Shown piece by piece: positions 35,581 through 47,459 of a stretch of 64,000 nt of DNA. Below the pieces are notes generated by a model, which was given only the letters and a program-made list of their open reading frames with translations, made no database searches and was not told the origin of the DNA. Position numbers and translations under genes: made by a program. Every line of letters begins with the position of its first letter. Position 1 is the first letter of the stretch. Origin of the DNA: Sipunculus nudus (Eukaryota > Annelida > Sipuncula > Golfingiida > Sipunculidae); assembly GCA_026874595.1 (NCBI GenBank), contig CM049320.1, positions 5,769,464 through 5,833,463 of the forward strand, written 5' to 3'.

Positions 35581-37234
35581 TGTTACTATTAATCTTATGA
35601 ACATATTCGCACCATTAATCTTATAATCATTTGAGACTTTAAGGCAGGAGATGTTTCACGGTTTACTTGCAGGTGAAACATATCTCGGAAAAAATGGAAG
35701 CCCTTATCTCCACAAACATTTAAAAAAAAAATTGAAACATGCACTAATGTTTGTATACAAAGAAATTTTGCCAGGTTTGCTACTTTAAGAAGGCTGGAAG
35801 TCCACTTGAAACAATTTCGATTTAACCCCATTCATTTTTGCAAACTTATATTAAGAAAGAGCCAATTTTAAACTGGATTGACACACATGTAAAAAAATGA
35901 ACTATGTTGAAAATAATGAAATGAATCATAATAGTCAGTGAATAACAAAAGTTACCATTTAAAAAAAAGTAATCTATTTGAGGAATATTTAATCGTTTAA
36001 AAGGGTTACACATCTTATTTAAACACTCCTAGAAATACATATAGTATATTTCCCCACCTGCGATAAGTTTCTAAAAAGATCATATTTTTCAGTTATTTCC
36101 TAGAAAACTACATATGGTAGAAACAATGATGGTACAAGCTTTAACTAATGATTTAGTATTCATACGTATGATATAATAATATATTGTATCAACTTTATTT
36201 CATAAAGTTCAAATGCTTACGATTATTGTTTTATATTTATTTATTTTTTTTTATCTTTCACTGAGGCTAAAATTCATCATTGTCAATTTATGTTTTGCTG
36301 TCAAACATAAATTAAGCCTGCAAATGCTTAGGAGATTGTAGACAGTAGTAAAGTATAAATTTCAGTATGTGCAAACAAACTAAAATTCTTAACATAAATA
36401 TATAATAATGGTATTTACGACAAAAAAAACATATGATATATTCTCCAATTGGCATTTTAATATTTTTATTCAGATATTTCACCTGAATGTATTTGTTGAT
36501 GCGAATTCTCGAAATTAACAAAGTAGTGTAAATCTGTCACTTCACACACCAATCACTCACATGACGCAAAATGTACTTAGTGAGATATAGAAGCAAGCAT
36601 GAGGGTGTAAGTGCGCTATGCTGCATGTTGTCCGCTTAACAGCGCCGCTTTGGTAAATCAGCCCTGACAAAAGTCCGTTTCCTAAAATTTCAGTCATCTT
36701 GCATTGTATGATATTGATTTAACTCTGATGGTAACTGCTTTATATAATTAATAATTTCTAATTCATAGAATTATTTTATTTCAGTGAATAAAACTGTTAT
36801 ATCTTTTCAGTCTGATAAATATTAGTCTGAAATAAAACTATGTAATGTTACCGAGATTAGACGAATTTGGAGCGTTTAAATACCCTGCCTACAAATTAGA
36901 GTCTCAAGTGCCCCTTACAGTCCTTTTTAGAGTAGAACAGTCATCCAAATGATAATGTGATCATTATGTAACTTTTTAGATCATATTTGTAATTGTTTTA
37001 AGCAACATAAAGTATTTACCCATTTTCTTTTGAGCAAAAAAGAACCAGATAAGATGTAACTACACCATTTTGTTTTAGTAACCAACATATACACAGTTGC
37101 TTTGTGTTTTATATCACTCTTTGAAACATTAATGTGAAACCAATTTACGCAGTGATTTTTAGGGGATTATTGCAAGCGCTATTTCATGTGACAATATAAA
37201 TGACAATACACGCATTAAGGTACTCGATTACAGT

Positions 37235-37440
37235 ACGCCAGCTGAACCACTGGCCTATCAGCTAAGAAAAGTTGATTATAAATCAAATTGTGTCCGTAGT
37301 TCATGACAAATAACTTATGCAGTTGAACGAATTATATACATAATCCCATAATATTCCATTATATACATAATTTAACATAAAGGGAAAATATATGTCATAT
37401 ATAAAGTCTCAATCAATATTTAAGCCTGGATATCAATAGT
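37235..37440 (-). pseudogene. Relic of lipocalin exon 3 with intron 2
   Basis: On the minus strand, intron-2-like sequence (37440-37262, including TCATGAACTACGGACACAAT and a CTTAG acceptor) runs into CTGATAGGCCAGTGG and then TTCAGCTGGCG (37261-37235), encoding LIGQWFSWR, the lipocalin GxW motif. Homology then stops. It lies next to the right arm of the inverted repeat and marks an additional, mostly deleted copy. Confidence 0.7.
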
Positions 37441-38764
37441 TGAAAAAGGGCTAGTACACAAATGTCTCTTTTATCACATCTGCAATAGTTTAGAGCGATA
37501 ACTTTGGTTTATGTACATCCGTTGTCTGTTTGGTTTCCAATTCTAGTAAAGCTGAACATTATGACTCTGTTAAATTCATCAATTGACTTTAAATCAGATG
37601 ACTGGTACTATATTTCATGCTTAATAAAAGGTGTTTATGAAGATAATCTGATCGTTATGCATCCACAATTTTTTTAAACATCATTCACTTAAAAGAGCCG
37701 TGGTGTAAAAATAAGCACAGAGATGTGCCACTCCACATGAAAACCAATGACGCCCAGTAAAGATGGTTGAGGTGTGATCAAACTATAAGAAGGAAAAATT
37801 TCACAATTTTTCAATGACCACCCAAGGATCGGCTGCATTATATAAATTCTAGCCAATATAATATTTTTGTATGAATTTTTATTGTTTTATAGTGTAACGG
37901 CCCTGTAAAGGAAATATCTTATTTATCGACGATATCAATATTTTACAATACCATATTTAAAATAATTGAATTTTTTTTACATTCAATACTTATTTTTTAT
38001 AGTAAAAACCACAATTTTTTTTAATAACAAATATTTTTTTCAAATGATTACTCAAGGATTATGCCTTTTATACAAGCATACATCAACTTATGTCAATTTT
38101 AAAGGTCAGTGAAAAACTATCTGGATTTATTCATCAGCGTTACATTTACTTAGCACATACACTTATCTGTTGTGAATTGTGCCAAAACCTCATCAGCTTG
38201 TGTAAAGCCGAAGTTGCTGGAATAATAAGAGAAGTAATCTCTAAGCAATAACAAAACACTGAACGAATCATTTCTACAATTTATTTTATAGTCCAGTATA
38301 ATAAGGAAACCTCGATATTAACACGGTTTATGTAGTTTATTACAATTCGCTTTGATATTCTGATTTCTCAAACATATATCATGAAACCACTGCTGCAATA
38401 AAATGCGAAACATTCAGCTTACGTTTTGCGTGTGCATAGCAGGAAGGTTGCGTTTGTGAGAAATACACTCCGAATGTTTTTGTAACAGGTAATTTTGAAA
38501 GAAAACAAGCACTAGTGTGAGGTGTTAAGATGAATGAGCCTTGGTGTTCTTGTTTCATCACATTGTTCTAGATCTCATTGTTCTTGTTCATTAAAAGACA
38601 AAATGTATGTTAAAATGTCTAAGCTGGTGGAAATTTATTATAATATAACTATTTAAAACGACCCATTTTTTAGAAGAATACCATCTGCTGGCTTTTAAAG
38701 TGCAACTGTCCTGGTACTTTACTCGGTGAAATAAAAGACATATTTCCATTTCGTACAACACTAA

Positions 38765-39020
38765 GCACTGACATGATTCACTGAAATGTAACATGTTTGT
38801 TTCATTTGCGGTATTGACTGCAACATGCGGGCATAAGCCAAAAAGCTTCACCTTTTTGTTGTATGATTTAAACTCTCGTGATTTCAACAGCTACCTCAAT
38901 GTCCTGGCTCGTTAACCGTGTTTACAAGTGATTTAATAATATAAACATGAATGGAGGCAAAAGGCCGTTGCTGCAGCTTCAAGACTTTATGAATGTTAAC
39001 GTCATTTGATCACGAAAGCT
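38765..39020 (+). promoter_or_regulatory. Conserved upstream element, copy C
   Basis: Same element as at 13960-14215, ending AACGTCATTTGATCACGAAA about 680 bp upstream of the copy C TATA box. Confidence 0.4.
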
Positions 39021-39679
39021 GGGTATCATGTAACTCTATAGATTAATTATTTTATAATTTCTGCACGATTAACCTTAATAATTGTTTTTCTTGTGAACGG
39101 TTTTAATTTCTTCACATTGGTAAATTTAACAAAGCTTCGAATTTCATATCATTTATTAATAGCAATTTGTATTTGTTAATTAAATATCGGTTTTGAAACT
39201 CACATTTATTAATATCACATTTCGGCGGACAGAATTTATATATATGGTGCATGAATAACTTACAACATGTTCTGTAGGTACGTAAGAAATTGGGGCGGGG
39301 GAATGTTAAAACGACGATCCATCTGCAGAAAGAATTTGATACAACAAAAAATGTGCAGTTTTTTTGTTCCCGTGGATTTATCCATGTCAATTAATTCTTC
39401 ATTGTGATAAAAAAATTGATATTCACAAACTGGAATATCAAAATGATTACTTTTCATTTGGAAAAAAATCCTTGATATAAATGCTTTTTTTTCTGGATCA
39501 GCTAAGATTCAATTACAGGTGCATTTGCCCTTATAAATTGAGCAATTTAGATGTAATTATATACACTATGAACAATGTAAAATTATCAACGTTAAGAATT
39601 GTTGACGTCACATGGCCTTTCACCTGTCTTTACAGCCACCTGTCACTCATTCCTTATATTTGGATTAGACCACGCCTTC

Positions 39680-39750
39680 CTCATATGACGTGAACGACCG
39701 GTCTATAAAAGAACTTCCGGATAGCAGGTAGTTGGATCTGCTCAGTTTGT
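39680..39750 (+). promoter_or_regulatory. Core promoter of lipocalin copy C
   Basis: CTCATATGACGTG followed by TATAAAAG (39704-39711) and CTCAGTTTG, as in copy A. The CCAAT-like GATTGGT of copy A is GACCGGT here. Confidence 0.65.
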
Positions 39751-39798
39751 GTAAACCACTAGCTTCAGAGTTAATACTCAACCACGACATTGCTCATC

Positions 39799-42700
39799 AT
39801 GACTGGAGGAAGAAAAGTACTTTGGTTGGCCGTGGTTCTCTTAGGCTACATCAACCGCCCTACCTCAGGTAACTTTTGAATTTTTATGAAAGGGAAAGTA
39901 ATTATCAAATGTATACTGTTAGAATAGAATAATTAGAAATGAATCAGGAATTATGATTCTTTGGCAACCATTTTAATGATCTCATTTTCCGATTGACTTT
40001 TTAAAAGTTTTAGTTGAGGTAAATCCTCCATTTATTCTAAGTATTTGGATCCACAGACTTCCATTTCGGTTCATGGCAACACAAAAGGACGGTAGCTCTT
40101 CTCTCATGACATCCTATTTATTCTGGTCTCAACCAGACCGCTTGTCTAACGGCAGGTCCTAGGTGTGTAATCAACGATATAACATGGGCCATTACACTGA
40201 TGAATATCATCAGACCTGCATAACCTTCAGTGCAGCCTGAGTAGGATCATATGTGTACTGCACCAGTTGATCACGTATAAATTATCATTCTGAAACTGTT
40301 AATTTAGTGATTTGACCAATATAAGATATCGCAACTTTAATTTCTAGAAGATGTTGAAGCATATGTTGAGGAATTACAAGCGCAGTCAAAAGATAATAAC
40401 TTAAGAGGCCTGTAAAGTGTCAAAATTATAATTATTGGCATCATTACATACTATTCTCGTATCTGTCTGTGAAGATAGAGCTTCTTGCCCTCTTATTATA
40501 TTTGGTGTATAGATGTAAACGACAATATGGATAATATGTTCCTACATACTTTTCTATCGCCAGCTTTGTATCCCTTATGTTGAGATATACTAGTTGAATC
40601 TGGGATCAATTTATTAGCTCCTATGACCAATATAATGTTTTCTAGTTTATATTTAGGAATGTTGAAGTAAAACTATTTGTGTGTCCTTTTGAATGTAATT
40701 CCAGTCCCAAAAGGTAAGCTTGGATGCTTTTATTGTTTAAAAAGCCTGATGCTGTCCAATGTCATACGGGTCGCTAAACGGATTTCATGATAATTTCGTT
40801 AAGCACGCTTGCTAATAAGATGCTTCCCAGATCAACTCTGTTTTTTATGTAAACATTCCCCATACGAATTTCTTGAATCAGTAAAACATGTAAAAGTTTA
40901 AAACCTCATAGGAATCTGGCGCAGTTTGTTATACAGATCCAGATTTTAATTTTTAGAATTTGCGATACATTTATATGAAATGTCTGCATAATTATTTCAA
41001 TTTACCATACATGAAGAAATATTTCTTTACCAGCCAGGTATCTCTATGCAAGCTGGTGAGCAAGCATTGTTGTATTAAAATGTCTGATTATTGTATTCAA
41101 CTGATATCGTCTCTTCCACTCGCAGCTGGCACTTGTGTCACCAATAATGTTCCCCTGGATGAAGACTTTGATGAAGACAAGGTCTGCATGAAATTTTTCT
41201 ACACGCAACAACGATTAACATATAATGATAATTCAAATATACTTACACTGTTATACATTTGTTCCCGTTATTTCATGACCTTGGATATTTTGTGTTTAAA
41301 AAAAAAACGATTAATATTAATTTCTGAAGTTTGGTGTGTATTCAACAACAAAAAACTGAAAAAAAATTATTTCACCCATAGATATCCAGACTTTAAAATT
41401 GATTGAGACTTTATATATAACATATATTTTCCCTATATGTTCGATCAGAAATATTTATATAATTCTTCATACTGCTTAAGATATATATCATGAACTACGG
41501 ACACAGTTACAATTTTGCTTATAATCAACTTTTATAAGCTGATCGGCCAATGGGTCAGCTGGCGTTATTACCAGAACTTCAAACCTGCTGAATATGACTT
41601 TATCATCACAGTCAACAGAATCGGAGGCAACCTCTATTACAAAGAGTCGTACACGTGAGTATATTATGATGTTTATTATCTAGGATCATATGAGGAAAAG
41701 TAATCCAAATCGTCAATCATAAAGTTTCCTTTTATATGAGGTATGTCCAAGCATTTACACATTTATAGGAACTGCTTTTTTATCCACATTTAATTTATAG
41801 CTAATTTTTATATCTGATTTGATATTTTTCACATTATTTTGTGCAGCTTTCTAAATTAACATTATTGGTAGGAACGTTCAGGGAATTGTACAATGAATAA
41901 TACAGTATATATATATATATAAAGATATATATACATATTTGTGTGTGTTAGGGTGTTGGTTTGGATGTATATTTGTGAATGGTCTATAGTGTACACTGAG
42001 AATGACACATATGAAATCTTTTGCTTTCAGAAATAACGGTGACACTCCATGCGTTCTAGGTTTACCAAACTTGTTGGCACCGGGCAGTGATGAAGGAACA
42101 TACCTTGTGGGCGGGAGTAAGTGTGCATTATATATAAGATCGTCATTATTAGACTACAGAATTTATAGTCCTGTAAGAAATATAAACATAATGTGACAAT
42201 AAAAAAATGTGAGATACATGTTCAACTTATTATACTAGATGATGTATGCCGGGATCTAATATTCAGCAATACAGTTTTATAATTTATAATAATAAGTAGT
42301 GAGTTTTCGTTCAGGTGATCATCTAAAAATTTTTGAACCAAGTACTGATTATATTTTGTTATTTGTTTTTAAAGGTAAGCCAAAACATAGAAGTACTATG
42401 TCTTTTATTAATTGGATGAATTTTGTAATATCCTTTAATTACTATAATGATGAGAGCGATATGAGAGGACATTTATACTTAATACAGTGAAATAAATGTT
42501 GCCTATAACTGCAGAACCAAAGTCAACACCGATTAAATGAAGACTGAGAAGACGAGCTATATACGTGTAAACATACAAAAATATTAGCGGTTAAATTGTG
42601 ACATTAAATGTGATTGTGACATTGAACAAAATTACCAGCCTAATTTGTTATCACCAAATCATCAGCAATTGCAGATACAGTGTATTGAAAAGCTGAGTTC

Positions 42701-43473
42701 CTTGCGTTGAGCCAAAACTACATCAAGAAATTTGATTTGGTGGTAAATAATGAATCGTATGAACTTTCCTGTTTCCTGATTTTGAAAATTTGTGAAAAAA
42801 CAGACCGAGCAAAATTGTTTACAGCAAACATATAATATCAAAGTAGATAGGTGAAGTATTAAGGAGATATAGACTAAACGTGGAATCCAGAAACAGCGTT
42901 AATGATATGAATTAACTTTACTTTCAGCTGTCCAAATTCGCTTCCTGAAAGTGACCGATGAGTACTTTGTGGTCTTCCAGTGTTTCACCGAGTCAAACGG
43001 TGAATGCAAGGATTATGCTGCTAATATCGCGTATAAGGCCGGTTTACGGGATAATGTTGACTTGGATGACATTGAGTCGGAGTACATTGGTGATGCTTGT
43101 GCTGATCGGCAGACGTATGCCGAAAATATCGGAGAGGGTAAGTTCCACAGTTATTCTTACCTTTACACGCACTTCGTATCTTCTGTGCTTAAGTGCCATA
43201 AGCATTTATCAAGATTACAACTGCAAACCTAATTATCCGGTTAACATTATAGAATACATATATTTTATCATTAGTTCAAATAAATTTCACATACGGACGG
43301 AAGAAACTGGTCTCACTTTTCGTCAAACAACGGCGTATTGGTTTCAACTCTTACATTCCTCCATAACCACTTTTGCCTCCTACCAAGGATTATGTAACCT
43401 AATATAACGTATGTCCATTATGCTAAAGTATGGATTTCTTGTTTCAGATTGCCTTGCAATGACGTTAGGATAG
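39799..43473 (+). CDS. Secreted lipocalin, copy C (six exons)
   Basis: Exons 39799-39868, 41126-41181, 41539-41654, 42031-42116, 42928-43137 and 43448-43473 give 564 nt, 187 residues, without internal stops. The signal peptide is MTGGRKVLWLAVVLLGYI. Motifs: DFDEDKLIGQW (GxW), VTDEYFVVFQCF (TDY-like), then IAYKAGLRDNVDL. Differences from copy A include V-N-N for T-S-N after the first mature cysteine, QNFK for QTFK, VNRIGG for VYRNGG, and KDYA for TDYA with loss of no cysteine. The stop seen in A and B after DCLA is read through: GCA TAG has become GCA ATG, extending the C terminus by MTLG to a TAG at 43471. The exon-3 acceptor ends AAG rather than CAG, and the exon-2 donor is AAG/GTCTGC, both weak. 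If these junctions are used the gene is functional; transcript data would settle it. Confidence 0.8.
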
Positions 43474-44660
43474 CGACGTGGAAACAAACCCTCTCACCTG
43501 CAAACGTGTAGAGAGAGAAATTAGAAAAAGCAGACATACCACATATAAATTTTTGTTTAGTCACCAAAAAAATATGATCTAAATAAAAACTTAAGGAAGA
43601 CAATAATTGAACCAATGTTGTCATTAATAATAACTTTGGGTTACAAAAATTTTACATAAAATTAATTATAAGAATACTTATTTCACAAACATGTTATAAT
43701 GCATAATATTTCCTGTGTTGTGGTTAACTTGTATTTCCGTTTTTCAAAATTCTGCGTCATTGGATATTTTCATGAATAAAAAGGTATTGATGCAATATCA
43801 TGTTTTCATTATTTTATCAACCGGTGGTTCTTGAAAGTGAATGGCTAGATAAAAGGCATTCCTTAGACCTTCCAATAACAACAATACCAAGCAAGAAAAT
43901 AAATTTTAGCACTTATGTTACACCTTCACATTAAATACAAATCACAATGGGCAAAATGTCCAGGGTCCTGAAAAAAATATGCAGGTCCTAAAGATCACTC
44001 CAAGGTTTTCTTGAAAACAACCTTAGAGAACTCGGGAAAGCATCAGAGATTCACTAAACTATATTAATAATGGCTTTTGAATTATTTCCCTACCCGTGTG
44101 TGTAAATTTTAGAATTCGAAAGCCAGGCGAAGTACCATCATAAGTCCTAAGGTTACCGTTATCTTAACAATATAGATAACGTCAACAATACTCCAAAGAC
44201 CTATCATTCAATGAGATTTTCAAAATACCTTTACATAAGTTAACAGGCAAAGGCTATTATACTGTGGCTTATGAATTTGTCACTCTAATGCATATACATT
44301 AAGTCTAATGGGTGGCATATGTTGGGTAAGCAGTAATTAAATTTGGCCTAACATAAATACTTGGATAGAACTAAAAGTTTATCATGGCATGATAGGTTTT
44401 CTTATTCAGCAACTAAGGGACTTGAGATGACAGTGATATTTACCATAGACATATATATATATATATATATATATGATAACTCCTACTGTAACCAGGTTCC
44501 AGTTTAATAGATAGTTGTAATCCTAATGCTAATAGGTATCTATTACCTCTCGCCCGTTTCTTAGCATTGAAGATCATGATTATATCCTGAAAGAGCCGTC
44601 ACACAAATTACGTCGATCCCGCCACGTTTCCCTTCTGTGATATAAACATATTTGCCTATA

Positions 44661-45759
44661 TCGGTATGAGGCTTGACAGTAGCTACAAATTGTACCGCTT
44701 GACACCAACATTTGTTGTATTCATGCTGCACAAGAAATATGTTCCCAAACGTATTTAAACAATTCTGTTCAAGCATCCGTGAAGTAGACACACACCGTAT
44801 CAAGCTGTACCGCTTGTGTCAAGTGGTACTATTTTATCATGCTTAACAGCATTCTTTTGTTAGCCTTTTTACTGCTGACGTATTTGTGTAGCGTTTATTA
44901 GGATTGGTGATCGGCTTTAATCATAACGGACGAATCGGGAATATCCTCATGGAAACAGCATGCACGTAAGAAAACAAAAAGATTTATAGAGGAATTAAAC
45001 AAATCATCAATACAAACACAATCCGAAATTAAAACAACAATCTCCGGTCAATTAGACAAGTATATGCACCGATTCTAATGACGATGAAATACTTCTGGTT
45101 GCAAACATGGAAACCACTCTGACATCAGGCGTCTGAACAAGACCGGCGTCTATTAAAGACCGGCGTTTATTTTTCTAGAACATTGTTTTGCCCAAACGAC
45201 TAAATATGGCAGGCGAATATTTAAAGCCCCGCGTCTGAACCAGGAAATACGTTAACACTATTACAGCGTCTTCTCTTTGCACTCTATGCATTGAACCACC
45301 AAAGGTTCTTTTATATATCGTTTACATATTACCTATAAATCCTTCATTTAAGTAACATAAATGTTGAGACTTATGTTACAAAGATAAAAATCCGTGGCTT
45401 ACAACATACAGGTCAGTGTGCATTTTTATAAGAGTTTTTTTGTGTGGAGGTAACCGCTTCAGCTATTTTATGATATCGGCTTGAGGCTATGTGATGGGGC
45501 GAAACAATGTTTGCTATGATAGCATAATAATAAACACGAGTAATTGTGGCAATTTTTCTCGGCCAGATCAATTCTCGTAAAAGGACGCCAAAACGTTTGA
45601 GTAAGAAGGGCAGATTTGAAATCTTGTATTATAAATTATAAATTGAACTATATTTTAATATTTAAGACACATGAACATATTATTTAAAACATATCTTTCA
45701 TAATATAAACCTCATAATGGATTACACATTATCTAATACCTCTTTCTCTCTTTCGTCCC

Positions 45760-45828
<69 letters not shown>

Positions 45829-46291
45829 CGAATATAACTGCCATAAAAATTTAGTACAAGCAGCACTTGAATATCATTAGTCGTGTCTATTTTTTATCAT
45901 TAATAATAAGTTATAAAGTTATTAAACTTTTAATCATTAATAATATGTTTAAAAGTTTGATCAAAATTTCTTCTGACGACTAACCCTTTATACACTAATA
46001 CCGGCTGTCAGTTGCATCAATTTATTTAAGAATAAAAACAGAAGATGTTGTTTATCTACAAAGATGCTGGAAATATCATGTCCTCTATTTGAGCATACAT
46101 GTGCAGGGAATGACGTCATGGAATGGGAAATTTGGCGAGAACATCCGTTATCGAGAATATTCGTAAAATATCAGGCTTGTCAGGTCTAATTGTGCACATC
46201 ATTTGCTATAGAACAATTTCCTAAACCACATTGAATACATCTTACAATAACAAACATTGTTGATATGTAAGTTTCATACAATGTTGAATTA
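44661..46291. other. Anonymous interval with an inverted-repeat partner of 54.8 kb
   Basis: No gene. 45240-45540 matches 54830-55080 in reverse orientation (TGAGGCTATGTGATGGGGCG against CGCCCCGTCACATAGCCTCA-like sequence). A compound CT/TA/TG microsatellite lies at 45760-45829, and a TGACGTCA palindrome at about 46111-46118. Confidence 0.5.
45760..45829. repeat. Compound (CT)n(TA)n(TG)n microsatellite
   Basis: CTCTCTCT passes into TATATA and then TGTGTGTG. Confidence 0.9.
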
Positions 46292-46509
46292 TCAGGACGC
46301 TTCTTTACGTCCCACGGTTTTCCTCATGTTGCTTAGGATTTTGTCAATGAACTGTTCAACAGTGTCAAATCTTAATCGCTGTTCCTTTTTCCAAACAAAG
46401 AACACTTCCCTCACGTGGCCAGTACTAGCTGACCCACTGCATCTGCGTCCGAATGCCCTTCTCCGAAATTTGCTTTTATTTCTTTTCCTTATGAAGCGTA
46501 TTGCTAACT
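46292..46509 (-). CDS. Candidate terminal exon, basic protein, unknown
   Basis: On the minus strand, a TGAATAG acceptor at 46510 opens a phase-1 frame of 71 codons to TGA at 46294-46292. It reads AIRFIRKRNKSKFRRRAFGR, then CSGSASTGHVREVFFVWKKE and FDTVEQFIDKILSNMRKTVG. GC content is higher than the surroundings and the peptide looks protein-like: an Arg/Lys-rich start and then an amphipathic stretch. No family is recognised and no partner exon was found. A degraded transposon ORF is an alternative. The plus-strand frame over the same span is its shadow. Confidence 0.3.
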
Positions 46510-47459
46510 CTATTCATATATATATTACAAAATGCAGAGAACAATCGTTTTCAAATAGCAGTGCTATTTAACTGATAAAGAATTACTATTTTATTGAAAA
46601 ACAGGTGGCAATATCAAAAGGAAAAATTTAAAACATGATATGATTTGGACGAGATTTACAATTATTTTGGGTTCAAAATTTAATATAATTTTGGAATTTT
46701 ATATTTCATCTGACAAATGTGGTCAGATTTAGTTTCCTTTATTGATGAATACCATTTCTTACATAAGTACTTGGGCATTCTTTACTTGATATACTCAGTA
46801 TTATGCATTTTTTCTTTATATTATAAGTATGTTAAAAATTAGCTTAAAATTTTTAATTAGGCATATTTGTAAAAATGCAATATCAAGTTCTTGTTCTGAA
46901 ACGGATAAAGGTAAGGCCCAGTTTGCAATAAATAAGCATACCATAGAAATGTAATATTCGATGTTTATCCATATAATTTTTCACATCTATTTTGTTAATT
47001 TTATGACAAACAAATAACGACTTTAATCAGTGTCACCTCTTGTCCCGCTAACAAAAATAAATATGCACACTTAAAAAAAAAATTAGACGCATTTCTTGGT
47101 TCGAAAGTTGTTCATTCTGAGACGCAGTTATTCCCATTCTATAATAACTTTCTTTACTGTAGCCAAATTAATCTGTAATATTACACATATTGCTCCATTT
47201 TACAATTATCTGACAAAAAAGACCTTAAACTCTTACGACTTTTTAGAGCAAATTCACAGCAAATCCAACAAAGCGGAAGACGCTTTTATCTTATTGACAT
47301 TTCTCCATTTCCATGTTTTCTGTTTTGTGCCTGAGAAATGTCATTCTCTACCACGTGAATTTATGTATTATATTATGCTTTTATTCGTTAAGGTTAAACA
47401 AACAGTGCAAAAGCTGTCACTGCAGTTTTCACTCCCCTGGCTTAATATCTAGAATTTGT
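46510..47459. other. Anonymous AT-rich interval
   Basis: No supported feature. A 118-codon plus frame (47096-47452) has no domain signature and AT-typical composition. Confidence 0.45.

Larger units (their letters stand above)
34180..37150 (+). repeat. Duplicated locus, short copy, in the inverted-repeat spacer
   Basis: Direct-orientation homology with 52180-57150. Shared landmarks: GATGACGTTTCAAAACATGT at 34362 and 52303; TATTATCTCTATCTCTAGCC at 35147 and 53060; the 250-bp upstream element at 35345 and 53450; GGATTGACA.A.A.GTAAAA at 35875 and 55305; and TTTTGGTAAA.CAG near 36648 and 56613. The distant copy is longer because of a minisatellite and two insertions. Confidence 0.75.
37450..44660 (+). 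repeat. Right arm of the large inverted repeat (block C)
   Basis: 37450-43800 is the reverse complement of block B. Past that point it continues alone with block A to about 44660 (compare 19981-20060), so B lacks the distal flank that A and C share. Confidence 0.8.

Noticed and set aside
35206-35831. Several 70-78 codon frames at 35.2-35.8 kb
   Set aside because: They lie in the duplicated non-coding locus and the equivalent frames are broken at 53 kb.
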